From Frigidibacter sp. (GTDB lineage: Bacteria > Pseudomonadota > Alphaproteobacteria > Rhodobacterales > Rhodobacteraceae), in contig NZ_JAUYTT010000002.1 in NCBI RefSeq assembly GCF_030695035.1, positions 119,645 to 183,644 on the forward strand: 64,000 nucleotides of DNA, read 5' to 3'. Shown one piece after another: positions 17,570-25,958 of this stretch. The translations under genes were made by a program, and so were the position numbers. The notes under the pieces were generated by a model, which had not been told where the DNA came from, ran no database searches, and worked only from the letters and a program-made list of their open reading frames with translations. How positions within the stretch are numbered: position 1 is the first letter of the stretch; every line of letters begins with the position of its first letter.

Positions 17570-19049
17570 CCGCCTCGGCCACATGCGGTTTGCGCACCGC
17601 CTCTGACCCTTCCAGATCGGCGATGGTGCGCGCGACGCGCAGCACCCGGTGATAGCCGCGGGCCGAGAGGCCGAAGCGCTGCGCCACGGTCGACAGCAGC
17701 GCCCGGCCCTCGGCATCGGGGGTTGCCACCGCCTCCAGCACCGCGCCTTCGGTGTCGGCGTTGACGCGTACCCCGGGCACCTCGGCATAGCGCGCCGTTT
17801 GCAGGTGGCGCGCGGCGGCGACACGCAATGCGACCTCGGCGGAGCCCTCGCCGGTCGCGGGCAGGTCGAGGTCGGTATAGGCGACGGGCGGCACCTCGAC
17901 CCGCAGATCGAAGCGGTCCATCAGCGGGCCGGAAATGCGGCCGAGGTAATCCTCGCCGCAATTCGGCACCCTCGCGCAGGCGCGGGCGGGATCGGCGAGA
18001 TAGCCGCATTTGCAGGGGTTCGCGGCGGCGACCAGCAGGAAGCGGCAGGGATAGCGGATATGGGCATTGGCGCGGGCCACCATCACCTCGCCGGTTTCCA
18101 GCGGCTGGCGCAGGGTTTCGAGCACCTGCCGGGGAAATTCCGGCAGCTCATCGAGGAACAGAACGCCGTTATGGGCGAGGCTGATCTCTCCGGGTTTCGC
18201 GCCGCGCCCGCCGCCGATGATCGCGGCCATGGAGGCGGTGTGGTGGGGGTCGCGGTAGGGGCGGGTGCGGGAGATGCCCCCTTCGGACAGGAGGCCCGCC
18301 AGCGAGTGGATCATCGAGGTTTCCAGCGCCTCGGCTGCCGACAGGGGCGGCAGGATCCCCGGCATCCGCGCCGCCAGCATGGATTTGCCAGAGCCGGGCG
18401 AGCCAACCATCAGCACATGGTGCCGTCCCGCCGCTGCAATCTCCAGCGCCCGGCGGGCGCGTTCCTGGCCCTTCACGTCGCGCAGGTCGCGGGTGCCGGT
18501 GTCTGCCACCACCTCGCCGGGGGCGGCGGGCAGCAGTGGGGACTGGCCGGTGTAGTGCCGGATCGCCTCGGTCAGGCTGGCGGGGGCGATGACCTGCGTG
18601 GCGCCGACCCAGGCGGCCTCGGCCCCGCAGGCCTTGGGGCACATCAGCATCCGGCCCTCGGCGGCGGCGGCCATGGCGGCAGGCAGGGCGCCGATCACCG
18701 GCACCAGCCGCCCGTCCAGCGACAGCTCGCCCAGAGCCACCGTATTCTCGACCTCCTCGCGCGGCAGGATCTCGATGGCGGCCAGCAGCGCCAGCGCGAT
18801 CGGCAAGTCGAAATGCGAGCCTTCCTTGGGCAGGTCGGCGGGCGACAGGTTCACGGTGATCTTCTTGGACGGCAGCGCGATGGAGAGGGCCGAAAGCGCC
18901 GCCCGCACCCGTTCCCGCGCTTCGGACACCGCCTTGTCGGCCAGCCCGACGACAGTGAACGCCGGCAGGCCCGGGGTCAGCGCACATTGCACCTCGACGA
19001 TGCGCGCCTCGACCCCCTCGAAGGCCACCGTATAGGCCCGTGCCACCAT
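17535..19049 (-). CDS. comM: YifB/ComM family Mg-chelatase-like AAA+ ATPase
   Basis: This 504-residue protein has the ComM layout: a Lon-protease-like N-terminal domain (VEVQCALTPGLPAFTVVGLADKA, KKITVNLSPADLPKEGSHFDL), then an AAA+ domain with Walker A GSPGSGKSM near residue 217 and Walker B-like GVLFLDELPEF, then the Mg-chelatase C-terminal domain. ComM is a hexameric helicase that promotes branch migration of incoming single-stranded DNA in natural transformation. In Rhodobacter capsulatus, comM homologues are part of CtrA-dependent recipient capability for the gene transfer agent. A CtrA-like site lies upstream here. The 3' end overlaps the convergent hydrolase. Confidence 0.93.
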   Translation of the reverse strand: MVARAYTVAFEGVEARIVEVQCALTPGLPAFTVVGLADKAVSEARERVRAALSALSIALPSKKITVNLSPADLPKEGSHFDLPIALALLAAIEILPREEVENTVALGELSLDGRLVPVIGALPAAMAAAAEGRMLMCPKACGAEAAWVGATQVIAPASLTEAIRHYTGQSPLLPAAPGEVVADTGTRDLRDVKGQERARRALEIAAAGRHHVLMVGSPGSGKSMLAARMPGILPPLSAAEALETSMIHSLAGLLSEGGISRTRPYRDPHHTASMAAIIGGGRGAKPGEISLAHNGVLFLDELPEFPRQVLETLRQPLETGEVMVARANAHIRYPCRFLLVAAANPCKCGYLADPARACARVPNCGEDYLGRISGPLMDRFDLRVEVPPVAYTDLDLPATGEGSAEVALRVAAARHLQTARYAEVPGVRVNADTEGAVLEAVATPDAEGRALLSTVAQRFGLSARGYHRVLRVARTIADLEGSEAVRKPHVAEAVSFRLTLSVPA

Positions 19050-19078
19050 ATGCCCGCCCTCACCCTCAACGGCCCCGC

Positions 19079-19119
19079 CGTTAACCCTTAGGGAAGGATC
19101 GGTTTAAGAATGGTTAACG
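19079..19119 (-). promoter_or_regulatory. Candidate CtrA-binding region upstream of comM
   Basis: On the minus strand the sequence TTAACCATTCTTAA lies at 19104-19117, with a further TTAAC at 19080-19084. TTAACCAT matches the half-site of the CtrA consensus (TTAA-N7-TTAA in Caulobacter), but here the spacer is 6. Outer arms CGTTAACC (19079-19086) and GGTTAACG (19112-19119) make an eight-base inverted repeat. The site is about 60 bases upstream of the comM ATG, in promoter position. CtrA binding is an inference. Confidence 0.45.
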
Positions 19120-19124
19120 CCGCC

Positions 19125-19997
19125 TCAACCAGCTTCGACCATCGCCATGAACTTCGGCCAGACCTCGGGGTCCGCGAGAGTCTTGTCGCGGCAGAAGGGG
19201 TTGCAGAAGCCCCAGACCTTTCCCTGAAGCTCAAGGAAATCGGTGACCGGCTTGCCGGAATAGGGGCAGGCGGCGTTCACCGAAGGCCCCTCCGCCACGG
19301 TCGCGGCCAGCGGCGCAGGGCCGGGCCAAGGCCGTTCGGCATAGGGCTTGCGATAGGCCGCCTGCTCCAGATGCTGCGCCCACCCCATCGCCCGCCAGCG
19401 CCGGAAGGCAGGGTCGGCCAGATGCGCCGCGACATACTCGGCCGACGCGGGCCCCACCGGAAGGTTGTACCCGGCAATCCGGGCGGCGACCGGGGCGAAG
19501 AAGGCGTCCGCGGCAGTGTAGGTGCCCAACAGCCACGGCCCGCCAGCGCCGAAGCGGTCCCGCGCCCAAGCCCACAGATCCTCGATCCGCGCCAGATCGG
19601 CGAGAACCTCCGCCCGCGGGGCGCTGTCCTGATAGCTCTTCGCCAGGTTCATCGCGCAATCGCCGCGCAGCGCGCCGAAGCCTGCATGCATCTCGGCACA
19701 AAGCCACCGCGCCATCGCCCGTGCCGCCGGATCGGCAGGCCAATGCCCCGCCTCGGGGTGCCGCTCGGCCAGCGTTTCGGCCATCGCCAGCGTCTCGCCG
19801 ACCACCACGCCGTCCGGCATCCGCATCGCCGGCACCAGTCGCGCCGGGGCATAGCGGGCCAGTAGCCGCGGCAGTTCATCGGTGTACAGAACCGCGGTTT
19901 CCACGCTCACCGGGATCCCGAATTTCTCGAACAGCAGCCAGCCGCGTAGCGACCAGCTGGAATAGGTGCGATCGCCGATGGCGAGGTGATAGGTCAT
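19125..19997 (-). CDS. Glutathione S-transferase family protein with C-terminal Cys-containing tail
   Basis: This 290-residue protein begins with a GST thioredoxin fold (MTYHLAIGDRTYSSWSLRG, the zeta/maleylacetoacetate-isomerase-like SSWSLR site with catalytic-type serines). An all-alpha GST C-terminal domain follows. After about residue 240 it has an extra segment with CPYSGKPV and FCNPFCRDK, resembling a YHS/TRASH-like metal-binding module. Standard GSTs end near 220-230 residues, so this looks like a fusion. The substrate is unknown. It stands alone on the minus strand and is divergent from rpoH. Confidence 0.85.
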   Translation of the reverse strand: MTYHLAIGDRTYSSWSLRGWLLFEKFGIPVSVETAVLYTDELPRLLARYAPARLVPAMRMPDGVVVGETLAMAETLAERHPEAGHWPADPAARAMARWLCAEMHAGFGALRGDCAMNLAKSYQDSAPRAEVLADLARIEDLWAWARDRFGAGGPWLLGTYTAADAFFAPVAARIAGYNLPVGPASAEYVAAHLADPAFRRWRAMGWAQHLEQAAYRKPYAERPWPGPAPLAATVAEGPSVNAACPYSGKPVTDFLELQGKVWGFCNPFCRDKTLADPEVWPKFMAMVEAG

Positions 19998-20122
19998 GGC
20001 GTTTCCCTTTGCTGCACTGGGTGGAACCTATCGGCCCCCCGGCCCGTTGGGAAATGCCTGTTCGTGCGGCATTCCATCACGCGCGGTGATGGCCCACCGG
20101 CCCTTGGGCATGAACTTTTGCG

Positions 20123-20152
20123 TGATCCGGTTCTGCCCGGGAAACGTATCCC
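20123..20152 (+). promoter_or_regulatory. RpoE-type (singlet oxygen) promoter candidate for rpoH
   Basis: TGATCC (20123-20128), the -35 element of Rhodobacter RpoE-ChrR promoters, is followed by 18 bases and TATCCC (20147-20152), ending about 82 bases before the rpoH ATG. RpoHII of Rhodobacter sphaeroides is a known RpoE target, so position and gene agree. The -10 match is weaker than the -35 match. Confidence 0.55.
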
Positions 20153-20234
20153 GCATAGTCAGGAAAGAAGAGACCGATTCCTGCATTCACCGCCTGACCC
20201 GACCGCCCGTGATAGACACGAAGGGGAAGCTCGC

Positions 20235-21113
20235 ATGGCACTGGACGGATATTCTGATGGCATTCTGCCCCGCCGGGCGATGAAGGCGGAGCTTCTGGAT
20301 GCCGAAACCGAACATCAACTGGCCGTCGCCTGGCGCGACAGGCGGGACGAGGCAGCGCTGCACCGGCTGGTCACGGCCTATATGCGCCTTGCCATCTCGA
20401 TGGCGTCGAAGTTCCGCCGCTATGGCGCGCCGATGAATGACCTGATCCAGGAGGCGGGGCTGGGGCTGATGAAGGCCGCTGACAAGTTCGACCCGGACCG
20501 GGGCGTGCGCTTTTCGACCTATGCCGTGTGGTGGATCAAGGCCAGCATCCAGGACTATGTGATGCGCAACTGGTCGATGGTGCGAACCGGATCGACCAGC
20601 AGCCAGAAGGCGCTGTTTTTCAACATGCGCCGGGTGCAGGCGCGGCTGGAGCGCGAGGCCGAGGCGCGGGGCGAACGGCTGGACGGGCACCAGCTGCGCG
20701 AGCGCATCGCGCGGGAGGTGGGCGTGCCGCTGCATGATGTCGAGATGATGGAGGGCCGGCTGGCCGGGTCCGACTTCTCGCTGAACGCCACGCAATCCTC
20801 GGACGATGAGGGCCGCGAATGGATCGAGGCGCTGGAGGATGACGGCCCGCAGGCCGCCGAGACCGTGGCCGAGGCGCATGACGCGGGCCATCTGCGGATA
20901 TGGCTGGGCAAGGCCATGGCCGCGCTGACCCCGCGCGAGCGCTACATCGTCGGCGAGCGCAAGCTGCGGGCAGAGCCGCGGACGCTGGAATCGTTGGGGG
21001 AAGAACTCGGCCTGTCCAAAGAGCGTATCCGCCAGCTCGAGGCGCAGGCCTTCGCCAAGATGCGCAAGAGCCTTGAAGCCCAAAGCCAGGAAGTGCATCA
21101 CTTCCTCGCATGA
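20235..21113 (+). CDS. rpoH: RNA polymerase sigma-32 factor, RpoHII type
   Basis: This 292-residue heat-shock sigma factor has the sigma-2 core DLIQEAGLGLMKAADKFDPD (69-88) and FSTYAVWWIKASIQDYVMRN. The RpoH box QKALFFNMR lies at 124-132 and a region-4 helix-turn-helix at the C-terminus (LGLSKERIRQLEAQAFAKMR). The N-terminal MALDGYSDG...RRAMKAELLDAETE sequence resembles the RpoHII paralogue, which in Rhodobacter responds to singlet oxygen, rather than RpoHI (inference from memory of the family). ATG 20235 was chosen over a long upstream in-frame extension with no sigma homology. The stop overlaps the chaN start (ATGA). Confidence 0.94.
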   Translation: MALDGYSDGILPRRAMKAELLDAETEHQLAVAWRDRRDEAALHRLVTAYMRLAISMASKFRRYGAPMNDLIQEAGLGLMKAADKFDPDRGVRFSTYAVWWIKASIQDYVMRNWSMVRTGSTSSQKALFFNMRRVQARLEREAEARGERLDGHQLRERIAREVGVPLHDVEMMEGRLAGSDFSLNATQSSDDEGREWIEALEDDGPQAAETVAEAHDAGHLRIWLGKAMAALTPRERYIVGERKLRAEPRTLESLGEELGLSKERIRQLEAQAFAKMRKSLEAQSQEVHHFLA

Positions 21114-21916
21114 GACATGCCCTGATCCTGACGCTCTGCGTCTGTGCCGCGCCGGTGTTTGCCGAGCAGATTCAACCTGATGCGCTGGCCGATCTCCGCG
21201 CCGATGTGGTGATCCTGGGCGAGGTGCATGACAACCCCGTTCACCACGCCCATCAGGCGCAGGCGGTCGCGGCGCTGGCCCCCACTGCGCTGGTCTTCGA
21301 GATGCTGACGCCGGATCAGGCGGCCCTGGTGACCGAAGCCAACCGGGGCGATGCCGCCGCCTTGGCCGCGGCGCTGGACTGGGAGGCCTCGGGTTGGCCC
21401 GATTTTGCCATGTATCACCCGATCTTCACCGCCGCGCCGCAGGCCAAGGTATACGGTGCCGCCCTGCCGCGGGATGAGGTGCGCCGCGCGGTTGGCGAAG
21501 GCGCCGCGGCGATCCTCGGGAGTGATGCCGAACGTTTTGGCCTGACCGCCCCGCTCCCCGCCGCTGAACAGGCGGAGCGCGAAGCGGAACAGATGGAAGC
21601 CCATTGCAATGCCATGCCGGCCGATCTGATGCCCGGCATGGTCGAGGCGCAGCGGCTGCGCGATGCGGCATTGGCCCGCGCCGCGGTGCAGGCAATGGCC
21701 GAGACCGGCGGCCCGGTCGCCGTGATCGCCGGATCGGGCCATGCCCGCCGCGACTGGGGCATTCCTGCCGCGCTGGCCGTGGCTGCCCCGGAGATGTCGG
21801 TACTCTCGGTCGGGCAGATCGAGGCGGAGGGCGCGGCGGAGCCGGATCAGCCCTTCGATATGTGGCTCGTGACCGAGCCCACCCCGCGCGAAGACCCCTG
21901 CGCCGCGTTCAACTGA
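21110..21916 (+). CDS. ChaN family haem-binding/EreA-like protein
   Basis: This 268-residue secreted protein has a signal peptide (1-18, PVFA cleavage). The ChaN core is clear: VVILGEVHDNPVHHAHQ with its histidines (about 33-49), VFEMLTPDQ and the C-terminal VAVIAGSGHARRDWGIP. ChaN of Campylobacter is a haem-binding lipoprotein involved in iron acquisition. Here no lipobox is seen, so it should be soluble and periplasmic. Its start codon overlaps the rpoH stop, which suggests it is produced with the stress sigma factor. Confidence 0.85.
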   Translation: MRHALILTLCVCAAPVFAEQIQPDALADLRADVVILGEVHDNPVHHAHQAQAVAALAPTALVFEMLTPDQAALVTEANRGDAAALAAALDWEASGWPDFAMYHPIFTAAPQAKVYGAALPRDEVRRAVGEGAAAILGSDAERFGLTAPLPAAEQAEREAEQMEAHCNAMPADLMPGMVEAQRLRDAALARAAVQAMAETGGPVAVIAGSGHARRDWGIPAALAVAAPEMSVLSVGQIEAEGAAEPDQPFDMWLVTEPTPREDPCAAFN

Positions 21917-22028
21917 ATCGGCCGCCACTGCGGCCGGGCAACTGAAATCGCGCGCCATCGCTGCCCGGGCGTTGTCATCCGCGCCCCGCGCCCCTAATCC
22001 TTGGCGGACCCTTGGGGCGGAGGCCATC

Positions 22029-23231
22029 ATGCTGGCGGGCAAGCGCATCCTTCTGATCATCGGCGGCGGCATCGCCGCCTACAAGGCGCTGGACCTGATC
22101 CGCCGCCTACGCGAGCGCGGGGCCTCGGTGACGCCGGTGCTGACCCGCGCGGCCGAGGAGTTCGTGACGCCGCTGTCGGTGGCGGCCCTTGCCGGCGCGC
22201 AGGTTCACCGCGACCTCTTCGACCTGACCGCCGAGGCCGAGATGGGCCATATCCAGCTCTCGCGCTCTGCCGATCTGGTGGTGGTGGCCCCGGCGACGGC
22301 CGACCTGATGGCCAAGATGGCGGGCGGGTTGGCCAACGATCTGGCCTCGACCCTGCTGCTGGCGACCGACACGCCGGTGCTGATCGCCCCGGCGATGAAT
22401 GTGCGGATGTGGCAGCACCCGGCGACCGTGCGCAACCGCGCGGTGCTGGCGGGCGATGGCATCCTCTCCGTCGGCCCCAACGATGGCGACATGGCTTGCG
22501 GCGAGTATGGTCCGGGCCGGATGGCCGAACCGCTGGAGATCGTGGCGGCCATCGAAACCGCGCTCAACGGCTCCACCGGCCCGCTGGCGGGGCGGCATGT
22601 GCTCGTCACCTCCGGCCCCACGCATGAGCCCATCGACCCGGTGCGCTACATCGCCAACCGCTCTTCCGGCGCGCAGGGCACGGCGCTCGCCGCCGCGCTG
22701 CGCGATCTGGGGGCAAAGGTGACCTTCGTGACCGGCCCCGCCACGGTGCCGCCGCCGCAGGGCGTGACGGTGGTGAAGGTGGAAACGGCGCAGCAGATGC
22801 TGGCGGCGGTGGAGGCGGCGCTGCCGGCCGAAGCCGCGGTCTTTGCCGCCGCCGTCGCCGACTGGCGTGTCGCCAATGCCGCCGACCGCAAGATGAAGAA
22901 GGATGGCAGCGGCACCCCGCCAGCGCTGGCCTTTGCCGAGAATCCCGACATCCTCGCCACCATCTCCCAGCTTGCCATCGGCCGTCCGCGGCTGGTGGTC
23001 GGCTTCGCCGCCGAAACCGATGACGTGATTGCCCATGCCAGCGCCAAGCGCGCCCGCAAGGGCTGCGACTGGATCGTCGCCAACGATGTCTCGCCCGCCA
23101 CCGGCATCATGGGCGGAAGCGAAAATGCGGTGACGGTGCTGACGGCAGACGGCGCCGAGACATGGCCCCGCATGGCCAAGGACGCCGTGGCCCGCAAGCT
23201 CGCCGCCCGCATCGCCGAGGCGCTGGCATGA
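22029..23231 (+). CDS. coaBC: Bifunctional phosphopantothenoylcysteine decarboxylase/synthetase CoaBC
   Basis: This 400-residue fusion carries out two coenzyme A steps. The N-terminal FMN-dependent decarboxylase half (CoaC) shows [32 protein letters not shown] and the [10 protein letters not shown] lid with its cysteine. The C-terminal synthetase half (CoaB) shows [20 protein letters not shown] and the VANDV region. ATG 22029 has a GGGGCGGAGG ribosome-binding site and replaces an upstream in-frame start. The gene lies 112 bases after chaN and overlaps the dut start by four bases. Confidence 0.96.
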   Translation: MLAGKRILLIIGGGIAAYKALDLIRRLRERGASVTPVLTRAAEEFVTPLSVAALAGAQVHRDLFDLTAEAEMGHIQLSRSADLVVVAPATADLMAKMAGGLANDLASTLLLATDTPVLIAPAMNVRMWQHPATVRNRAVLAGDGILSVGPNDGDMACGEYGPGRMAEPLEIVAAIETALNGSTGPLAGRHVLVTSGPTHEPIDPVRYIANRSSGAQGTALAAALRDLGAKVTFVTGPATVPPPQGVTVVKVETAQQMLAAVEAALPAEAAVFAAAVADWRVANAADRKMKKDGSGTPPALAFAENPDILATISQLAIGRPRLVVGFAAETDDVIAHASAKRARKGCDWIVANDVSPATGIMGGSENAVTVLTADGAETWPRMAKDAVARKLAARIAEALA

Positions 23232-23713
23232 CGACTTTAGACAAGGCTGGGCCGCAAATCGCCGTCCTGTGGGAAGACTGGGCCGACCGCGGGGTGCCGC
23301 TGCCCAGCTATGAAACCGCAGGTTCTGCCGGGGCCGACATCCGCGCCAACCTGAAGCCCGAGGATCGGGCGACCGGCTTTATCCTCGATCCGATGCGGCG
23401 GGCGGTGCTGCCGACCGGGATCCGGGTGGAGATCCCGGAGGGGTATGAGATCCAGATCCGCCCCCGCTCCGGCCTGGCGTTGAAGCACGGGATCAGCCTG
23501 CCGAACACGCCCGGCACCATCGACAGCGATTATCGCGGGCCGCTGGGGGTGCTGCTGATCAACCTTGGCACCGAGCCCTACACCATCCAGCACGGCGACC
23601 GGATCGCGCAACTGGTCGTCGCGCCGGTGCTGCAGGCCGGGTTCGCGGTCGTCGACGCCTTGGGCGACACCGCTCGGGGCGCGGGCGGCTTCGGCTCCAC
23701 GGGCAAGCGATGA
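23228..23713 (+). CDS. dut: dUTP diphosphatase
   Basis: This 161-residue trimeric dUTPase hydrolyses dUTP to dUMP and PPi. Five motifs are readable: AGADIRANL (motif 1), [10 protein letters not shown] (2), [13 protein letters not shown] (3), [12 protein letters not shown] (4) and [10 protein letters not shown] at the C-terminus (5). Starting at ATG 23228, which overlaps the coaBC stop, gives a normal length; the longer frame is not homologous. The coaBC-dut pair is a common bacterial arrangement. It overlaps the next gene by four bases. Confidence 0.97.
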   Translation: MTTLDKAGPQIAVLWEDWADRGVPLPSYETAGSAGADIRANLKPEDRATGFILDPMRRAVLPTGIRVEIPEGYEIQIRPRSGLALKHGISLPNTPGTIDSDYRGPLGVLLINLGTEPYTIQHGDRIAQLVVAPVLQAGFAVVDALGDTARGAGGFGSTGKR

Positions 23714-24762
23714 CGGTGCTGCTGGCCGCTCTGGCGCTGATGGCGGTCGGCTATGGGACCGGGCTGCCGCGGCGGCTGATCGGGTTGATGCTGGTGCTGC
23801 TGTGGCTGGCGGTGGTGCTGGCGCATCTGGTGCTGCCCGAGGGTACGGGCCTGCTGCGCGCCACGGGCGGCACCCTGCGCGGCTGGCTGGCGCTTGGCGT
23901 CGTCGCGGTGCTGGTGCTGGGGTATCGGGCAGGCGTCAGCCGCCTGCGCAAAGGCGCCCTGCGCTCGGTTGCGGCCCCTGCGCAGCCCGCGAGCGGGCCG
24001 TTCTCGGACACCGAACTTGACCGCTACGCCCGCCATATCGTGCTGCGCGAGGTTGGCGGTGCCGGGCAGCGGCGGCTGAAGGGCGCGCGGGTGCTGGTGG
24101 TCGGGGCAGGGGGCCTCGGCTCGCCGGCGCTGCTCTATCTGGCGGCGGCGGGAGTGGGCACCATCGGGGTGATCGACGACGATACCGTGTCGAACTCTAA
24201 CCTGCAGCGGCAGGTGATCCATACCGATGCGCGGATCGGGATGCCCAAGGTGTTCTCGGCTGAAGTAGCGATGACGGCGCTGAACCCCTTCGTGACGGTG
24301 CGTCCCTACAACCGCCGCCTCACGGTCGAGGAGGCCCCCGCGCTCTTCGCCGACTATGACCTGATCCTCGACGGCTCCGACAATTTCCCCACCCGCCTGC
24401 TGGTAAACGCTGCGGCAGTGGTGGCCGGCAAGCCGCTGATCTCGGGTGCCATTGCGCAATGGGAGGGGCAGCTTGGCCTGTTCGACCCGGCAAGCGGCGC
24501 GCCCTGCTATGCCTGCATCTTCCCCGAAGCCCCGGCCGAGGGCCTCGCCCCCGCCTGCGCCGAGGCCGGGGTGATGGGCGCCTTGCCGGGGGTCGTGGGG
24601 GCGATGATGGCGGCCGAGGCGATCAAGGAGATCACCGGGGCCGGGCAGTCCCTGCGCGGGCGGCTGCTGATCTACGATGCGCTGTGGGGCGAGAACCGGA
24701 CGATGGTGCTGAAACGGCGGGTAGGGTGTGCGGTGTGCGGGGGCGTGCATCCGGCGGGGTGA
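23710..24762 (+). CDS. MoeB/ThiF (HesA) family adenylyltransferase with N-terminal membrane segments
   Basis: This 350-residue protein has an unusual hydrophobic N-terminus with segments at about 2-18, 23-42 and 59-75. A complete E1-like domain follows: [16 protein letters not shown], the ATP loop GAGGLGS (132-138), [14 protein letters not shown], and zinc cysteines C266/C269 and C340/C343. C283 (PACAEAG) is the likely acceptor cysteine. MoeB adenylates the MoaD C-terminus in molybdopterin synthesis; ThiF and ThiS-like carriers are alternatives. Molybdopterin is needed by the xanthine dehydrogenase at 43-48 kb. The membrane anchor is not in typical MoeB. It ends the chaN-coaBC-dut run. Confidence 0.88.
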   Translation: MTVLLAALALMAVGYGTGLPRRLIGLMLVLLWLAVVLAHLVLPEGTGLLRATGGTLRGWLALGVVAVLVLGYRAGVSRLRKGALRSVAAPAQPASGPFSDTELDRYARHIVLREVGGAGQRRLKGARVLVVGAGGLGSPALLYLAAAGVGTIGVIDDDTVSNSNLQRQVIHTDARIGMPKVFSAEVAMTALNPFVTVRPYNRRLTVEEAPALFADYDLILDGSDNFPTRLLVNAAAVVAGKPLISGAIAQWEGQLGLFDPASGAPCYACIFPEAPAEGLAPACAEAGVMGALPGVVGAMMAAEAIKEITGAGQSLRGRLLIYDALWGENRTMVLKRRVGCAVCGGVHPAG

Positions 24763-25162
24763 GGGGGGTGTTGCTGGTGCCCAGATCGCCCGCGCGGTTG
24801 CTGCTCGCCCGCTGAGCGATTTCCTTGGCGAAGGCCATCGCCTTCGCCACGCGCTGCCGTCTCCACTGTTACCGGACGGGGGCCCAAAGCCCCCGGCCAG
24901 CGCCCGCCCCGCCCTCGGCGGGCGCTTCTCGCCCGCCAGGTCGGGCGCTGTCCTCATACGGTCTCGTGCGGCCACCGGCTCCGTGGGAACGGTCCCGCAC
25001 GGGCGGGGGCGAGGCAGTGCCTCGCCTTTTCCCACCCGATCAAATGGCTTGAAGATTGCCAAGGGCGACGAGGGGGCGGTGTCATCCCCAACTCCCCCGC
25101 TGGACAGCCCGCGCCCCCAAGCCTACCCTTCCCGCAAACCCCGTCCCCGACAGGAGATCCCG
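24763..25162. other. 400-base intergenic region with three hairpins
   Basis: No gene was recognised. Three strong inverted repeats are present: TGGCGAAGGC/GCCTTCGCCA with a four-base loop (24826-24849), CGGGGGC/GCCCCCG with loop CCAAA (24877-24895), and CGCCCGCC/GGCGGGCG (24901-24924). A terminator-like hairpin with T-tract follows at 25008. Together they probably end the coaBC-dut-moeB transcript. The Shine-Dalgarno CAGGAG of the binding-protein gene lies at the right edge. Confidence 0.6.
25008..25030 (+). terminator. Rho-independent terminator candidate
   Basis: The stem GGCGAGGC/GCCTCGCC (25008-25015, 25019-25026) with a three-base AGT loop is followed by TTTT (25027-25030). It is placed between the MoeB-like gene and the amino-acid binding protein gene, so it would insulate the two units. 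Confidence 0.6.
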
Positions 25163-25939
25163 ATGCGCCGCCTCGCCGCCCTCGCTGCCCTCATGCTCGC
25201 CACCCCCGCCCTTGCCGACCTGCCCGACCTCACAGGCCGCGAAGTCGTGGTCGTCACCGAAAACGCCTACCCGCCGCTGCAATTCCTCGACACGTCGGGC
25301 AAGGCCGTCGGCTGGGAATATGACGCGATGGACGAGGTCGCGCGCCGCCTCAACATGACCGTCCGCTACGAAAATTCCAGCTGGGACGCGATGATCCCCG
25401 CCATTTCCGAGGCGCAATACGATATCGGCATGACCGGCATCACCATCCGCGACGACCGCAAGGAGATGGTGGATTTCTCCGACCCCTACATGCGCTCGGA
25501 AATGGTGATGATGGTGCGCGGCGACGAGACCCGCTTTGCCGACGCCGCCGGTTTCGCTGCCGACGAGGCCCTGCTGATGGCCGCACAGCCCGGCACCACG
25601 CCCTTCTATGTTGGCGTCTACGAGGTGCTGGACGGCGATGAGGCCAACCCGCGGATCAAGCTGTTCGAGACCTTCGGCGCCGGCGTCGCCGCGCTTAGGG
25701 CCGGCGATGTCGATCTGGTGCTGACCGATGGCACTTCGGGCAACGGCTATGTCGCGGCCTCCGAGGGCGCGCTGAAGCTGGTCGGCAGCCCGCTGGGGAC
25801 CGAGGATTTCGGCTTCATCTTCCCCAAGGGCTCCGATCTGGTCGCCCCGGTCAATGCCGCGATTGCCGAGATGGCCGCCGATGGCACGCTGGAGGCGCTC
25901 AACACCCGCTGGTTCCTCGACTTCAAGATGGGCGAGTGA
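25163..25939 (+). CDS. Polar amino acid ABC transporter substrate-binding protein
   Basis: This 258-residue family 3 solute-binding protein has a signal peptide (1-19, PALA). The SBP_bac_3 core is typical: [43 protein letters not shown] and [15 protein letters not shown]. Family members bind amino acids such as Gln, Arg or cystine; the specificity cannot be read. ATG 25163 has a good CAGGAG site. It is followed by a permease 19 bases later. An ATPase gene is absent from the neighbourhood. Confidence 0.93.
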   Translation: MRRLAALAALMLATPALADLPDLTGREVVVVTENAYPPLQFLDTSGKAVGWEYDAMDEVARRLNMTVRYENSSWDAMIPAISEAQYDIGMTGITIRDDRKEMVDFSDPYMRSEMVMMVRGDETRFADAAGFAADEALLMAAQPGTTPFYVGVYEVLDGDEANPRIKLFETFGAGVAALRAGDVDLVLTDGTSGNGYVAASEGALKLVGSPLGTEDFGFIFPKGSDLVAPVNAAIAEMAADGTLEALNTRWFLDFKMGE

Positions 25940-25958
25940 CCGCGCCGCAGCCAAACCG

